A stretch of DNA of 64,000 nucleotides, taken from a virus. Positions within the stretch are counted from its first letter, which is position 1; the number at the start of each line of letters is the position of its first letter. The notes beneath the pieces were generated by a model. It was not told where the DNA came from and made no database searches. It saw nothing but the letters and a program-made list of their open reading frames with translations. Shown piece by piece: positions 25,301-33,208 of this stretch. The stretch lies in IMG/VR virus record IMGVR_UViG_3300037189_026207, positions 1 through 64,000 of that record. One strand, written 5' to 3'. Made by a program: the position numbers and the translations under genes.

Positions 25301-25911
25301 TGGCAGTCGGAATTCTCGTGGACCAGTCTGGCAGTATGAGCGGTGGCAAAAAGATATTTGAAGCGCGCGAAATGTGCATTGCGTTGGCTGAGGCAATCAA
25401 AAAGATTCCCGGCATTCATTTGCATATTTACGGCCACACTGCAAATACTAAAAATATGTCCGACCTGACATTGTTCGAGCACTATAGTTCTATGTCAGAT
25501 ACGGGAGTCGCAGCTGCAAATCTGGGAAGCCTGGGCGGCATCGATGCGATTTCGAATAATTACGATGGTTATGCGATCAAGGAAACGGCCAAGCTGCTTT
25601 CACGAGATCCGGCCAAGCGAAAATATCTATTTGTAATTGCTGACGGGCTTCCGCACGGCGAAGGCTATTGCGGGCCAGAAGCAGAAAAGCACGTAACCAG
25701 CGTTTGTAAGTTTGTACGAGAGCGCTTAAAAATCGCGACGTATGCGTTTGCAGTGGGTGTGACTGGATCACACCAAGCCAAGTTTGTGTCACAGTACGGT
25801 AGGGATAACGTAATGTTCCTCACCAATGTGACCGCTTGTCTTCCGCAAATTACTCGATTTTTGCGGAACACTATTCAAAAAGAAAAGACGCTCGTCGAGA
25901 TTGGATCTTAA
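22396..25911 (+). CDS. Very large coiled-coil protein with C-terminal VWA domain (CobT/MoxR-partner type)
   Basis: 1171 residues. The Trp/Ser/Tyr-rich acidic head (about 1-120) is followed by a region (about 120-390) that may be a globular CobT-like domain, then long helical and coiled-coil sequence (about 390-900). The C-terminal VWA domain has the metal-binding MIDAS motif VDQSGSMSGGKK (about 974-985) plus a second Asp region ending IADGLPHGEGY. VWA partners of MoxR/CobS ATPases pull on or assemble target proteins. At this size it far exceeds CobT (about 630). Pairing with the ATPase is read from adjacency and domain type; the target is unknown. Confidence 0.82.
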   Translation: MGWAWRSSESYGDKDEPAEKPETDSPGAKEPEASGSEKKKSWWDQFHDNSTEDDYSSDWRGYQGPASDAERYSYGGAIDDSDSQWYRKSSFKYSKYKDYSPSSLFRSAFYSPRLSYGGLSSGENEAKNKAIRALRTLSRNANTICDKNAKISYAVQYSTGVDANTFSENLIDGKAVKTIYVSPDSVVNAETTEDEDAAVDALTGFVLLRVQIAQDFNARVINEVNATALRSLPTKLLNVIKDENATAGPLAATYVDECLSGMLSKGLLTRLARRHVVKDWGGFAPYFVRHAKKFTGVREKLEATELSVEGLVGKLTYNLVDDENPFDLGEEVERIVAEHLGEEVAPENILMTCFTLVLKLRDYVRRKLAETAESRTEAGPIENELRDMLEEFIEQHGKSAAAKKAESDAAKNMLTALAELMGEQFLHQQQQRESTAPVDVHSSYPQIQNELVALSHMEQLLNALKDMDKTLKSHAELLHNAKDNPSDLAFHAARASYEQTNIVAKFTHFNIARNEFKRRGAENNFDPQKYCTADTAKVTEKIAEETAALEKLIEEYQQTLKDSMGALKEQIAGLAKTQAEKMAAAKSAAEEFVKTATEAGHEIQKMHEESGKISSLGQIVRETNNLVARIKNRYEDTAEHINRGIELIENCRTIKTLKTQHDKLLSNADLSFTADLRSDWQYNCSTTAMSHFAQTGVAALDNLNYEAREKGNLDDLPKQVRESRWHESAIRKFLSQLNSPDAGFEAQALAQTYAEAFEQLEKICENNGGKSVPRNFDDIENEDLKKKLETLANSLGFSDEQSMLDVFNDAEELPESTMAEAGKEIGQKICKILPLFDELNSTDNELFGEVVGVKTNVLADSTKQVNDEARNDPEEDYVAYLSHSEAKPVVHISRPKINVYAKREADASKKRMRNVITRIHEALQFHNTKRTGDIYGASSGDLDEGGLHKLSYDCEHIWTQKTIAQIPDVAVGILVDQSGSMSGGKKIFEAREMCIALAEAIKKIPGIHLHIYGHTANTKNMSDLTLFEHYSSMSDTGVAAANLGSLGGIDAISNNYDGYAIKETAKLLSRDPAKRKYLFVIADGLPHGEGYCGPEAEKHVTSVCKFVRERLKIATYAFAVGVTGSHQAKFVSQYGRDNVMFLTNVTACLPQITRFLRNTIQKEKTLVEIGS

Positions 25912-25913
25912 TT

Positions 25914-25952
25914 GTGGCGGGGCGGGCCGGGTAAAACCAGCCCGCTCCGCAC
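25914..25952 (+). terminator. GC-rich hairpin after the VWA gene
   Basis: GTGGCGGGGCGGGC pairs with GCCCGCTCCGCAC across a short loop, with one G-T pair. It has no T tract, so it may be a processing or attenuation structure rather than a full terminator. Confidence 0.5.
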
Positions 25953-25986
25953 CAGTTTACAAGCACTCTAGTTCAAGGAGAACGCG

Positions 25987-26394
25987 ATGGGTTGGTGGCG
26001 AATTTCAGGGCCAAGTGGGCATATTAATTGGTCTGCCGGGTACAACGGCGAAAATGCTACGTTGTTCAACTGCATCCCGGGGCGCGACGACCCAATGCAG
26101 ATGTATAGCGGAGATGAACCCGCAGACATTCTAGATGCGGCAGTTAAGCAAATTGAGGCAGAGCTGCATGACGATGCGTATCGCGCTGCCGTACGAGCGG
26201 TATTTCTTAGGCAGCCGGGAGCGCACAAAGAGCATGAAGAAATTCCGGCCGCTACAAAAGAAATGCTAAAGAATGCAAAAAAACAAATTGAAGATGTTTA
26301 TCAACGCGAATGGAATCGCGCACCTACGCCGGCAGAATTATCGGCAGTGTTTGAGTTTTGTACGAGTTTTCTCAAGTTTGACCGGTCTCAATAA
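25987..26394 (+). CDS. Small conserved protein of unknown function
   Basis: 135 residues beginning MGWWRISGPSGHINWS, then IPGRDDPMQMYSGDEPADILDAAVKQIE, and VYQREWNRAPTPAELSAVFEF. I recall the order GWWxI, INWS, YxGDxPADxxD and W.RxPT..EL from short proteins in bacteria and phages. AAGGAGAACGCG gives a clear ribosome-binding site. Function unknown. Confidence 0.65.
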   Translation: MGWWRISGPSGHINWSAGYNGENATLFNCIPGRDDPMQMYSGDEPADILDAAVKQIEAELHDDAYRAAVRAVFLRQPGAHKEHEEIPAATKEMLKNAKKQIEDVYQREWNRAPTPAELSAVFEFCTSFLKFDRSQ

Positions 26395-26409
26395 CTTCAA
26401 GGAGTTACC

Positions 26410-26703
26410 ATGAAGAAGTTTGTTTTTGCTTCCATTTTCGCCCTGTCGGCTTTTACCTGCTCGGCGGCAGAGACGAGTGTTGTAAATCACGGCGAGAACG
26501 CGCCTGCTGCTGTCACAGCTGTAGCAGACGCTGCTCCGGCGCCTGTAGCGGTTGAGGGAACTTGCTGCGAGACTAAGCATCATCGTCGCCACGGGGTCGT
26601 GCGGCGGGCTGCGCGTCGAACGGTTGGTGCCTGCCGCGCTGTCGGCCGGGCGGTCGTGAGGCCGTTCGGGCGGGTGTTCGGTAGCCGCAGCTGCTGCCGG
26701 TGA
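26410..26703 (+). CDS. Secreted small basic Cys/Arg-rich protein
   Basis: 97 residues. A signal peptide is evident: MKK, a hydrophobic core FVFASIFALSAFT, and likely cleavage near CSAA. The mature part is an Ala/Pro-rich linker, then CCETKHHRRH and an Arg-rich tail VVRRAARRTVGACRAVGRAVV...SCCR. Strong AAGGAG precedes it. It is probably exported from the host. It could be a membrane-active peptide, a DNA- or polysaccharide-binding factor, or a periplasmic accessory to lysis; the sequence does not decide. Confidence 0.6.
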   Translation: MKKFVFASIFALSAFTCSAAETSVVNHGENAPAAVTAVADAAPAPVAVEGTCCETKHHRRHGVVRRAARRTVGACRAVGRAVVRPFGRVFGSRSCCR

Positions 26704-26708
26704 ACTAA

Positions 26709-26963
26709 ATGGCGTATTTTAACATTAGAACGACAACAGCGGTCTATCGTGATTACGCCGTAGAGTGCCCCAACGAAGAGGAAGCAAAAAAGCTGGCCAA
26801 CGAGCTAGCCTACGCCGAATCTCCGAAAAGTGTACTCGAGATGTGCAAAGGAAATGCGTACACAGTTCGGAACGACGTGGACGTCACCGCCTGCGTTTCT
26901 CCGATGCCTGAGAATACCTGGACTGGTATTAACCTAGCTGACACTGTAGCGCATCCTGAGTAA
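26709..26963 (+). CDS. Small hypothetical protein
   Basis: 84 residues, beta-strand-rich start (YFNIRTTTAVYRDYAVECPNEEEAKKLANELAY) that resembles small ferredoxin-like folds, ending in a Thr/Asp-rich tail. 5 bp after the previous gene. No known family. Confidence 0.5.
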   Translation: MAYFNIRTTTAVYRDYAVECPNEEEAKKLANELAYAESPKSVLEMCKGNAYTVRNDVDVTACVSPMPENTWTGINLADTVAHPE

Positions 26964-26974
26964 ATGACGGAAAC

Positions 26975-27001
26975 AAATGCCGCGGTATGGACCCGGCATT
27001 T
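26975..27001 (+). terminator. Short hairpin with T tract
   Basis: AAATGCCG pairs with CGGCATTT (8 bp) and is followed by TTTAC. It is a probable intrinsic terminator or attenuator between two small genes. Confidence 0.6.
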
Positions 27002-27025
27002 TTACTTTTTAGAAAGGGCAACTCA

Positions 27026-27580
27026 GTGGGAATAGACATCTATCTGTCTTGGCCAAAAATGACCAAGAAACAAAAAGAAGCGCAGCGCGTAGGATTTAGC
27101 GTGTACGACGGCAACACTGGATATTTACGCGAGGCTTACCATGGCGCGCCGTACCCAAGCAAGATTTTAGTGCGTGAAGCATTTGAATCTAAAACTAACA
27201 AGGCAAAAATTCCCGCTAGCTTGATGCGCGAACGGCTTACTCACGTGACAGAACCAGCCCGCGGCGTCGGCATCAACGCCGCGGTTATGAATGAGGTTAT
27301 TAAGAAGATCGCGGAAATGGTGGATAAAGAAAAGCCTGAAGGAGCGCTTGGCCGTTTTGGAGTTTTACACGTAGACCCCGGCACTTTTCCCCCAGAAAAA
27401 CTAGATAACGACGCCATGACAGTTGAGGAAGCTGTCATAAAGCGTTGTCAAATAAATTATCCAGAAATGCAGCCAGAAGAAGTCGCGAGAATGTTGCAAT
27501 CATACCGCGACTTCGTGGACCTGGCGGAACAGATGGAGAAAAAGACTGGAAAGCCCTGTACTGTTTACACGTCTTACTGA
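27026..27580 (+). CDS. Conserved phage-type protein
   Basis: 184 residues from GTG 27026 (AAAGGG upstream), giving MGIDIYLSWPKMTKKQ; a longer frame would cross the hairpin. Motifs are GYLREAYHGAPYPS and a C-terminal helical part. I recall MGIDIYxxW...GYLREAYHGxPY as a recurring family in phages and bacteria, without assigned function. Confidence 0.65.
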   Translation: MGIDIYLSWPKMTKKQKEAQRVGFSVYDGNTGYLREAYHGAPYPSKILVREAFESKTNKAKIPASLMRERLTHVTEPARGVGINAAVMNEVIKKIAEMVDKEKPEGALGRFGVLHVDPGTFPPEKLDNDAMTVEEAVIKRCQINYPEMQPEEVARMLQSYRDFVDLAEQMEKKTGKPCTVYTSY

Positions 27581-27590
27581 GGACAAGAGC

Positions 27591-28031
27591 ATGCCAAGAG
27601 CAAAGAAGACAAAAGCCCAAGAAGAGTGGGAAATCATGATGGATAAGTTTGAAAAAGAAAAGCAAGAAAAGCGCCAAAAAGTTTTAAGTGAATTGAAGAT
27701 TATTAGCGCAGAATTGTACGCTAAGGGTGTCACTAAATTTTCAGTCGAGTACAGCGGAGAAGGCGACTCGGGCGACTTTGACTGTGACTTTTACGAGAAA
27801 AATGACGCGTTTGGCCCCAAAAACAAAAAAGACATTCCAGAAAATGTCAAGCAAAAATTGTTAGACATTGTCTGGGAATTTGTGCCAAGCGGTTTTGAAA
27901 ATAATGACGGCGGTTTCGGCGCAGTGCATATCGACTTTAAAAGCGACGCTATCGAACTGAGCCACAACGAGCGTGTTATTGAAGTACAAACCACCGAACA
28001 AAAGTTTGACTTTGACGGCAAAGAAATTTAG
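27591..28031 (+). CDS. DUF6878-like protein
   Basis: 146 residues. A helical Lys/Glu-rich N-terminus is followed by the motif FSVEYSGEGDSGDFD (about 49-63) and PSGFENNDGGFGAVHID then LSHNERV. I match these to DUF6878 from memory; the function is unknown. Members often sit among accessory genes. The start follows GAGGACAAGAGC. Confidence 0.6.
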   Translation: MPRAKKTKAQEEWEIMMDKFEKEKQEKRQKVLSELKIISAELYAKGVTKFSVEYSGEGDSGDFDCDFYEKNDAFGPKNKKDIPENVKQKLLDIVWEFVPSGFENNDGGFGAVHIDFKSDAIELSHNERVIEVQTTEQKFDFDGKEI

Positions 28032-28060
28032 TAACCGAGCAGAAAGCAAAGGATGCTACC

Positions 28061-28405
28061 GTGAAGTTCAAGAAGGCAAAAAAGTTTGAGCAGGCTTTAG
28101 TGGCCGTGCTCGAGTTTGTCCGGGTTACGGCGCACACAAATCCAAAGGTAGTAGCCGAAGTGCTGCAAACAATGGGGCTAAAAGAAGAAAGTTTTGTACC
28201 ACATGTAAATAGGCTTGTCAGGCTCGCGCTTAAAACGACCGACGCGGTAGGCGACAGAATTGACGACGTACTGCGCGAACTTCGGCGGGAGTCGGAGCGG
28301 AGAGATGAGTTAATTGAAACGGCAAAAGAATTGTATAACGCAGCACACCCGGAGAGTGAAGATGGCGACGATATTCCTGACTGCTGCTCAGACGACGAAA
28401 ACTGA
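28061..28405 (+). CDS. Small helical hypothetical protein
   Basis: 114 residues starting at GTG, almost entirely helical, with an acidic Cys-containing tail (DDIPDCCSDDEN). A leader of 29 bp without a good alternative start. No domain recognised. Confidence 0.5.
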   Translation: MKFKKAKKFEQALVAVLEFVRVTAHTNPKVVAEVLQTMGLKEESFVPHVNRLVRLALKTTDAVGDRIDDVLRELRRESERRDELIETAKELYNAAHPESEDGDDIPDCCSDDEN

Positions 28406-28410
28406 ATAAA

Positions 28411-28791
28411 ATGGCGCATCCATATCATCACGCCTTGTCCAGCGTCAAAAAATGGGGCGGCGACGTAGCCGACTACCTGCCGATTCACGACTGGTTCGAC
28501 GAGAGCAAGTCGTACATGGCAGACTTTCGTCACCGCGCGCTCCGCCATCACGCTGAAGGTATTTTTATGGCGGAGCACTTTTTTGGGAAGACTATTACAA
28601 ATTCCGCCGGGAGAGTAATTCCTGTGCGCTGGGTCGGTGAACAGCACGTGCAAGAAGATCTTGGGCGTATTCCAACCGTAGCTGATTGGATGACAAAAAT
28701 ACGCCCTGAAGATTGGATGATGGGTAGGGTTAAGAATCTAGAAAAAGAAATAGCGGCAGAAAAACCCGCCGAACTCCAGGAGGCAGTATGA
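28411..28791 (+). CDS. DUF6915-like protein
   Basis: 126 residues with the dense motif set HPYHHALSSVKKWGG, DYLPIHDWFDESKSYMADFRHRALRHHAEGIFMAEHFFG (about 2-60), then VGEQHVQEDLGRIPTVADWM. The many conserved His suggest metal binding; I match this to DUF6915 from memory. Function unknown. It overlaps the next gene by 4 bp. Confidence 0.65.
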   Translation: MAHPYHHALSSVKKWGGDVADYLPIHDWFDESKSYMADFRHRALRHHAEGIFMAEHFFGKTITNSAGRVIPVRWVGEQHVQEDLGRIPTVADWMTKIRPEDWMMGRVKNLEKEIAAEKPAELQEAV

Positions 28792-29120
28792 GCTCTTTCA
28801 AAGTTTTCGATAAAGCTGCGCTACAGCTTGCTAATAAGATTGCAATTAAACGCGGATACAACAGGGCAATTGTTGAAGATTACATTGCCGGCAGACCGGA
28901 CAACTCGCATTGGGTCGTGACGTTCCATATGCTGCACGAGCACGCCGCCGGCAAACCAGTTGATCCGCACGTACGCTGCATGATACAGCAGTTATTTGTA
29001 GAAAATCCGCCGACACTGTTCGTGGATACGGATATGAGTCTGTTTGAACTGCTGCCCGAAATTAGCACCGAGAATGAGGAAGGTAAACCAGCAGAAAAGG
29101 AATCCGCAGTTAATGGATGA
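28788..29120 (+). CDS. Small hypothetical protein
   Basis: 110 residues, helical, with an acidic C-terminus (EISTENEEGKPAEKESAVNG). ATGA overlap with the DUF6915-like gene suggests coupled translation. No family recognised. Confidence 0.5.
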   Translation: MSSFKVFDKAALQLANKIAIKRGYNRAIVEDYIAGRPDNSHWVVTFHMLHEHAAGKPVDPHVRCMIQQLFVENPPTLFVDTDMSLFELLPEISTENEEGKPAEKESAVNG

Positions 29121-29481
29121 CACGCAAAACCAGACCGAGCAGGAAAATCAGCAAGAAAAAGAGCTAATTGAAAAAATTGATTACGTCAGAAACTGGATAG
29201 ATTTAGCGCCCGACTTTCCGATCATGGTGCAAGCGTTTATGGTCAAAGTAATGCTTGACCGCGGAGGCGTCCTTCTGGAGCCCGACGAAGCACAGCGCGT
29301 CGAGGGTTGGGTCGAGAATTTTTACAAGGATCTAAGCACGTTAATGGGTGTGCTGGAAGGCCACATCACCGTGGATTTTCCAGCCGGCCAAATGACGCCA
29401 CACGTGACGCTTACCGAGCAGGGTAACGAGTGGGTTAAGGCACAAATGCCTATGCCCCGCTCACAACCAGAAAGTGAATAA
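29113..29481 (+). CDS. Hypothetical acidic protein
   Basis: 122 residues from MDDTQNQTEQENQQEK, a helical, acidic protein with a hydrophobic core (DLAPDFPIMVQAFMVKVMLDRGG). Chosen start is ATG 29113, overlapping the preceding gene by 8 bp, since a longer frame lies inside that gene. Its stop is followed at once by the epimerase ATG. Unknown. Confidence 0.5.
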   Translation: MDDTQNQTEQENQQEKELIEKIDYVRNWIDLAPDFPIMVQAFMVKVMLDRGGVLLEPDEAQRVEGWVENFYKDLSTLMGVLEGHITVDFPAGQMTPHVTLTEQGNEWVKAQMPMPRSQPESE

Positions 29482-30429
29482 ATGCTACTACTCACTGGCG
29501 CGGCAGGATTTATCGGATCAAACATCCTGCGCGGATTAAACGCGCGTGGGTATACCGACATTATTTGCGTCGACGATCTGACCGACGGCACTAAATGCGT
29601 AAATCTTAGCGGCACAAAATTCTACGACTACTACGACTGCGAAGAATTATTCTTTCAGCGTCTTTCCGTTAAATTGCAAGGCATTATTCACATGGGCGCC
29701 ACGTCGAGCACGGGCGCCGCGGATGGCCGTGAAATTATTGCTAACAACTTTAGCTACACAAAAAAAATCTTCAGATTAGCGGAAAGCAATAACTGCCCAG
29801 TCGTGTACGCCAGCTCGGCCAGCGTGTACGGCAACGGCGCAAGAGGATTCCGCGAAGAGGAGGAGTGCGAGCAGCCTAACTCGCCCTACTCCTGCTCCAA
29901 GTGGATGATTGACCAGTACGTGCATCGGCACAGTATTCCCGCCGTGGGCTTACGGTACTTCAATGTGTACGGTCCTGGCGAAGAGCATAAGCGAGAAAAT
30001 GCTAGTTTTGCGCACAAACTATTTAAAGCAGCGCTACAACAAAGTGCTGTTGAGATATTTGAGCATCCAACACAAACTATCAAGCGCGATTTTATTTATG
30101 TAAAAGACGCGGTTGATATTACGTTGTTTTGCTTATTTAGCAAATTTGTGCCCGGTGTTTACAACGTTGGTACGGGTATTCCGCAAAGCTTCGATGACAT
30201 GCTTGACGCCGGCACAGCTGCGTTCTGGGCTAGTCGTGTTGGCGGAACAGTTCCTAGCGGAGTAAACCGACGCCCGCTGCCGGAAGAGTGGCTGAGCCGG
30301 TATCAAGTCTATACGTGCGCAGACATCACAAATTTAAGAAAATTAGGATGGACTAACCCCATGACTACGCTGCAAGACGGCATGAAGCAGCACTGGGAGG
30401 CAATGACAGATGGAACCAGGGCGACATAA
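29482..30429 (+). CDS. hldD: ADP-L-glycero-D-manno-heptose 6-epimerase-like (HldD)
   Basis: 315 residues, an extended SDR epimerase. The NAD-binding start LLTGAAGFIGSNILRGLNARG (GxxGxxG, residues 6-12) plus VDDLTDGTKCVNL is characteristic of HldD/RfaD, as are YSCSK (Y136, K140), GLRYFNVYGPGEEH and RDFIYVKD. HldD converts ADP-D-glycero- to ADP-L-glycero-D-manno-heptose, the donor for inner-core LPS heptose. Length matches the family (about 310). An HldE-type gene lies 11 kb downstream, so the phage carries parts of the ADP-heptose pathway. Alternative: another NDP-sugar epimerase, less likely given the DGTKxxNL motif. Confidence 0.88.
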   Translation: MLLLTGAAGFIGSNILRGLNARGYTDIICVDDLTDGTKCVNLSGTKFYDYYDCEELFFQRLSVKLQGIIHMGATSSTGAADGREIIANNFSYTKKIFRLAESNNCPVVYASSASVYGNGARGFREEEECEQPNSPYSCSKWMIDQYVHRHSIPAVGLRYFNVYGPGEEHKRENASFAHKLFKAALQQSAVEIFEHPTQTIKRDFIYVKDAVDITLFCLFSKFVPGVYNVGTGIPQSFDDMLDAGTAAFWASRVGGTVPSGVNRRPLPEEWLSRYQVYTCADITNLRKLGWTNPMTTLQDGMKQHWEAMTDGTRAT

Positions 30430-30649
30430 CGCTCAATTCCCTGTAGACGAAAGCGAATACTTATTTGCCCAAGCGGAACCAGAAATTGAATTTAATGAGC
30501 CGCTTGAGGCTAAAGTTATCTCAGACGAATTAGGCGCAACATTCAGCTGCCGAGACTGCGGAGAAATTCAAGAAATTGACTATTGCCTGGGCTGCGATTG
30601 CTTTGTGTGCGAGCGTTGCGCTATGAGTTATTTAGCGGACCGCGCCTAA
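30410..30649 (+). CDS. Small Cys-rich (zinc-binding) protein
   Basis: 79 residues with SCRDCGEIQEIDYCLGCDCFVCERC (Cys at about 47-71), enough ligands for one or two zinc ions. It overlaps the epimerase by 20 bp, and its stop shares bases with the next ATG. Role unknown. Confidence 0.55.
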   Translation: MEPGRHNAQFPVDESEYLFAQAEPEIEFNEPLEAKVISDELGATFSCRDCGEIQEIDYCLGCDCFVCERCAMSYLADRA

Positions 30650-31101
30650 TGCAAACGTTTCTGCCTTATCCAGACTATGAAGAATCAGCAAAATGCCTCG
30701 ACTATCGACGGCTCGGCAAACAACGCGTGGAGTGCAAGCAACTGCTGCTCGCGCTTGGCGTGACTGTTGGCGCGCACGTGCCTAAAAAGTCTGGCTGGAA
30801 AAATCACCCAGCCACAAAAATGTGGCGCGGGTACGAAATTGAGTTATGTCGATACGCCATTGTAATCTGCTGGGAATGGCGGAACAGAGGCTACAAAGAC
30901 GAATTAGCGCGTCAATTTATATTTGCCGCAACCGTAAACGCAATGTCCACAGAATCGTGGATCGGTAAAAAACCGCCGTGGCTCGGAGACGATTTTCTAC
31001 ACAGCAGCCACCGCAGCAATTTATTACGCAAAGATCCAGATCATTACGGGCAATTTGGCTGGGAAGAACCCGACAACCTGCCTTACGTTTGGCCGGTATA
31101 G
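30649..31101 (+). CDS. Pyrimidine-dimer DNA glycosylase-like protein (Pyr_excise type)
   Basis: 150 residues from MQTFLPYPDYEESAKCLDYRRLGKQRVECKQLL; then GWKNHPATKMWRGYEIELCRYAIVICWEWRNRGYKD. This pattern matches a family annotated as pyrimidine dimer DNA glycosylase / T4 endonuclease V-related, which cuts at UV dimers. Whether the protein has that activity is not shown by sequence alone. It sits next to the epimerase and a zinc protein. Start is the TAATG junction. Confidence 0.65.
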   Translation: MQTFLPYPDYEESAKCLDYRRLGKQRVECKQLLLALGVTVGAHVPKKSGWKNHPATKMWRGYEIELCRYAIVICWEWRNRGYKDELARQFIFAATVNAMSTESWIGKKPPWLGDDFLHSSHRSNLLRKDPDHYGQFGWEEPDNLPYVWPV

Positions 31102-31108
31102 CAAAGGA

Positions 31109-31396
31109 ATGATAGTGACAAGCATATGCGAGCGCGGCGGAACCCTGCTTGTTTCCGACGACGGAGACATTCAAGCATGGCTGCCGCTAGGCGGCGACTG
31201 TAATTGGAGAGAAATTTCGTGGCGGAGTAATAATTACCCAGCGTTACGCGTTAGCGATGTAACAGCCACTAAAGCTGAAATTGCGTCATTTATTAAAAGA
31301 AATTACGTTGGTTGGCTTATAAGAAAAGTCAACTTAGCTGGCATTACAACTGACGCAGATGGGCGTATTACAGATCATGCAGGAATTACACCGTGA
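31109..31396 (+). CDS. Small hypothetical protein
   Basis: 95 residues, MIVTSICERGGTLLVSDDGDIQAWLPLGG..., beta-rich start and a basic second half. AAAGGA precedes ATG 31109. It overlaps the DUF6876-like gene by 4 bp (GTGA). Unknown. Confidence 0.5.
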   Translation: MIVTSICERGGTLLVSDDGDIQAWLPLGGDCNWREISWRSNNYPALRVSDVTATKAEIASFIKRNYVGWLIRKVNLAGITTDADGRITDHAGITP

Positions 31397-31785
31397 TTGA
31401 TACTACTCAACTACGCGGGTTTACTGGCACAGAAAATTGGTACAGATGGTCGCCGCTGTTTCCTAGAGTGTTACTAACCGACGGCACAAAATATGTAGCC
31501 GAGACAGCTGGCGAGCAAGGCGCATATTGGCTAATGGACGCAATTGCGTCGTACCAGCCTGAATTGCAGAAGAAGCGAAAAATGCAAGACTTTCAGCTGT
31601 GGACGCTGGCTGTTAATGAAAAAGATAAGACTGCTGTTTTAATGTGCCAAGAAGACAGCCATAAAGCGCCAGTTATAACACAAGATATTGATCACACAGA
31701 TTTTGATGTGCCGGAATTACGGCTGTACTGTATGCCGGCCGGCGATGGTAAATCTAAGGTCATTCTTCTCCCTAGTGAGTACTAA
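31393..31785 (+). CDS. DUF6876-like protein
   Basis: 130 residues starting at GTG. The motifs LRGFTGTENWYRWSPLFP, GAYWLMDAIASYQPEL, FQLWTLAVNE, and IDHTDFDVPELRLYCMP...LLPSEY match DUF6876 as I remember it, a family of unknown function common in phages and mobile elements. It precedes the DUF6745 gene by 8 bp. Confidence 0.72.
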   Translation: MIDTTQLRGFTGTENWYRWSPLFPRVLLTDGTKYVAETAGEQGAYWLMDAIASYQPELQKKRKMQDFQLWTLAVNEKDKTAVLMCQEDSHKAPVITQDIDHTDFDVPELRLYCMPAGDGKSKVILLPSEY

Positions 31786-31793
31786 CTATAACC

Positions 31794-33197
31794 ATGTCTA
31801 AAGCTCATAAGAAATTAATTGCAGACACGATCGCCCGCTGGCGCGAAACTATTTTGTACACAGGTCGCGGAGATGTTGACGCCGCAAAAAAGTTGATACA
31901 TTCCGTACACAAAAATGCAAACGTTTTTGTTGTTGATACGCCAGCGCAGTTTTACATCGCGCAAGCAATTTTACGGCGACGTATTTCAAAGAAATTTGCT
32001 GTTGAGACGGTGTGCCCAAGTTTTGGAATTGCGGCAGATTTTGTGAATGATTTACGCGCAATTGGCGGTCCAGTAAATATGATTAACGGGCAGTCTTGGA
32101 GCCGGCGCTCAACCAAAAATTTGTTTGATCGTGCGTGGGTGCTTTACTTGAATAATCTGTTTGCAGACAAGCTTCCCGACGCGAGTATTACACCAGCAAC
32201 CACGCAACGGCTAATCAACGGGCGCTCGCGCTGGTGGGTGCAAAACGACAACGCAATCGATCGGCGTGTCGTAATGGCGCATCAGATGTGTGATCTACAC
32301 GCGCTATATCACAGCTTCGGAAATAATGTTGCCACAAAAATTAAAGAAGAAGTAGACACAACCGGAAAAACGGACAAATTAGGTTTTAATGCAATTGCAG
32401 CGCATCTAGCGTTTCACACAAACAGTCGAATGGTTGAGAACTCGTGTCTCACGCTGGCGGGGGCTGTGTCTAACGCCGGCGTAGACATTGTTAACGGCAA
32501 CTACGACTGCTCGGCGCACTCGTTTGACGCGACGCAAGCAGAAATGCTGTGTCGTATTACAAATTGCAAGAAGCCAGAAGTAAACATTTGCCATGAAATT
32601 TTCCATTACGTGCCAGCTATTATGCATTTTCGCAGCGGATTTTTGTTGCTAGCAGAGCGACCTAAGATTGCGCTAAATGGCGACGGCATACTGCATTCTG
32701 AAACCGGGCAAGCGATTATGTATCGCGACGGCACGGGGTTCTGGTATCTCGAGGGGCATATGCTACGTCAGGCCGGGCGGCAGATCGTGATGAGCCCGGA
32801 AACGCTGGACGGCAAAACTGTCGAGAATATCGAGAACGAGGAGGAACGCAGAATCGCTATCGATCGACTGGGCTGGGAAAAGTACCTTAGCGATATCGAC
32901 GCCAAGGTGCTGGACTCCAGAGAGAATTGGATCGACAATACGATTGAGGTGTTGTTTGCAACTCCGCCACGCCAAGCTGGTCGGGAAGAGCAGCTGCGCA
33001 CATTGCTATCATGTCGGTCAACTGGCCGGCGGTATTTTATGGCTGTACCTAGTGAGACAGAAAATTCATGGTTTCGGCGGCATAAGTCGATCCCAATTAA
33101 AACTTGTGAAGATGTTCAAAAGTGGATGGCAAACGGAGCAAAGTGCGATTATTTGCCTTATGCCAGCCATGATGTTCGAGTGATCGGTGCTTCTTAA
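31794..33197 (+). CDS. DUF6745-like protein
   Basis: 467 residues. The first part (about 1-260) holds Trp-rich segments and a YDCSAHSF block. The C-terminal part (about 270-467) carries FLLLAERPKIALN...GILHSETGQAIMYRDGTGFWYLEGH, VMSPETLDGKTVENIENEEERRIAIDRLGWEKYL, which I match to DUF6745. Members are often linked to a downstream small protein like the next gene, which suggests a two-gene system. Function is unknown. Confidence 0.65.
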   Translation: MSKAHKKLIADTIARWRETILYTGRGDVDAAKKLIHSVHKNANVFVVDTPAQFYIAQAILRRRISKKFAVETVCPSFGIAADFVNDLRAIGGPVNMINGQSWSRRSTKNLFDRAWVLYLNNLFADKLPDASITPATTQRLINGRSRWWVQNDNAIDRRVVMAHQMCDLHALYHSFGNNVATKIKEEVDTTGKTDKLGFNAIAAHLAFHTNSRMVENSCLTLAGAVSNAGVDIVNGNYDCSAHSFDATQAEMLCRITNCKKPEVNICHEIFHYVPAIMHFRSGFLLLAERPKIALNGDGILHSETGQAIMYRDGTGFWYLEGHMLRQAGRQIVMSPETLDGKTVENIENEEERRIAIDRLGWEKYLSDIDAKVLDSRENWIDNTIEVLFATPPRQAGREEQLRTLLSCRSTGRRYFMAVPSETENSWFRRHKSIPIKTCEDVQKWMANGAKCDYLPYASHDVRVIGAS

Positions 33198-33208
33198 AGG
33201 AGAAAAGC

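Noticed and set aside
20845-25911. Cobaltochelatase CobS/CobT for cobalamin synthesis
   Set aside because: The domain pair fits, but there is no CobN or other cobalamin gene in the window and the VWA protein is about twice the length of CobT.
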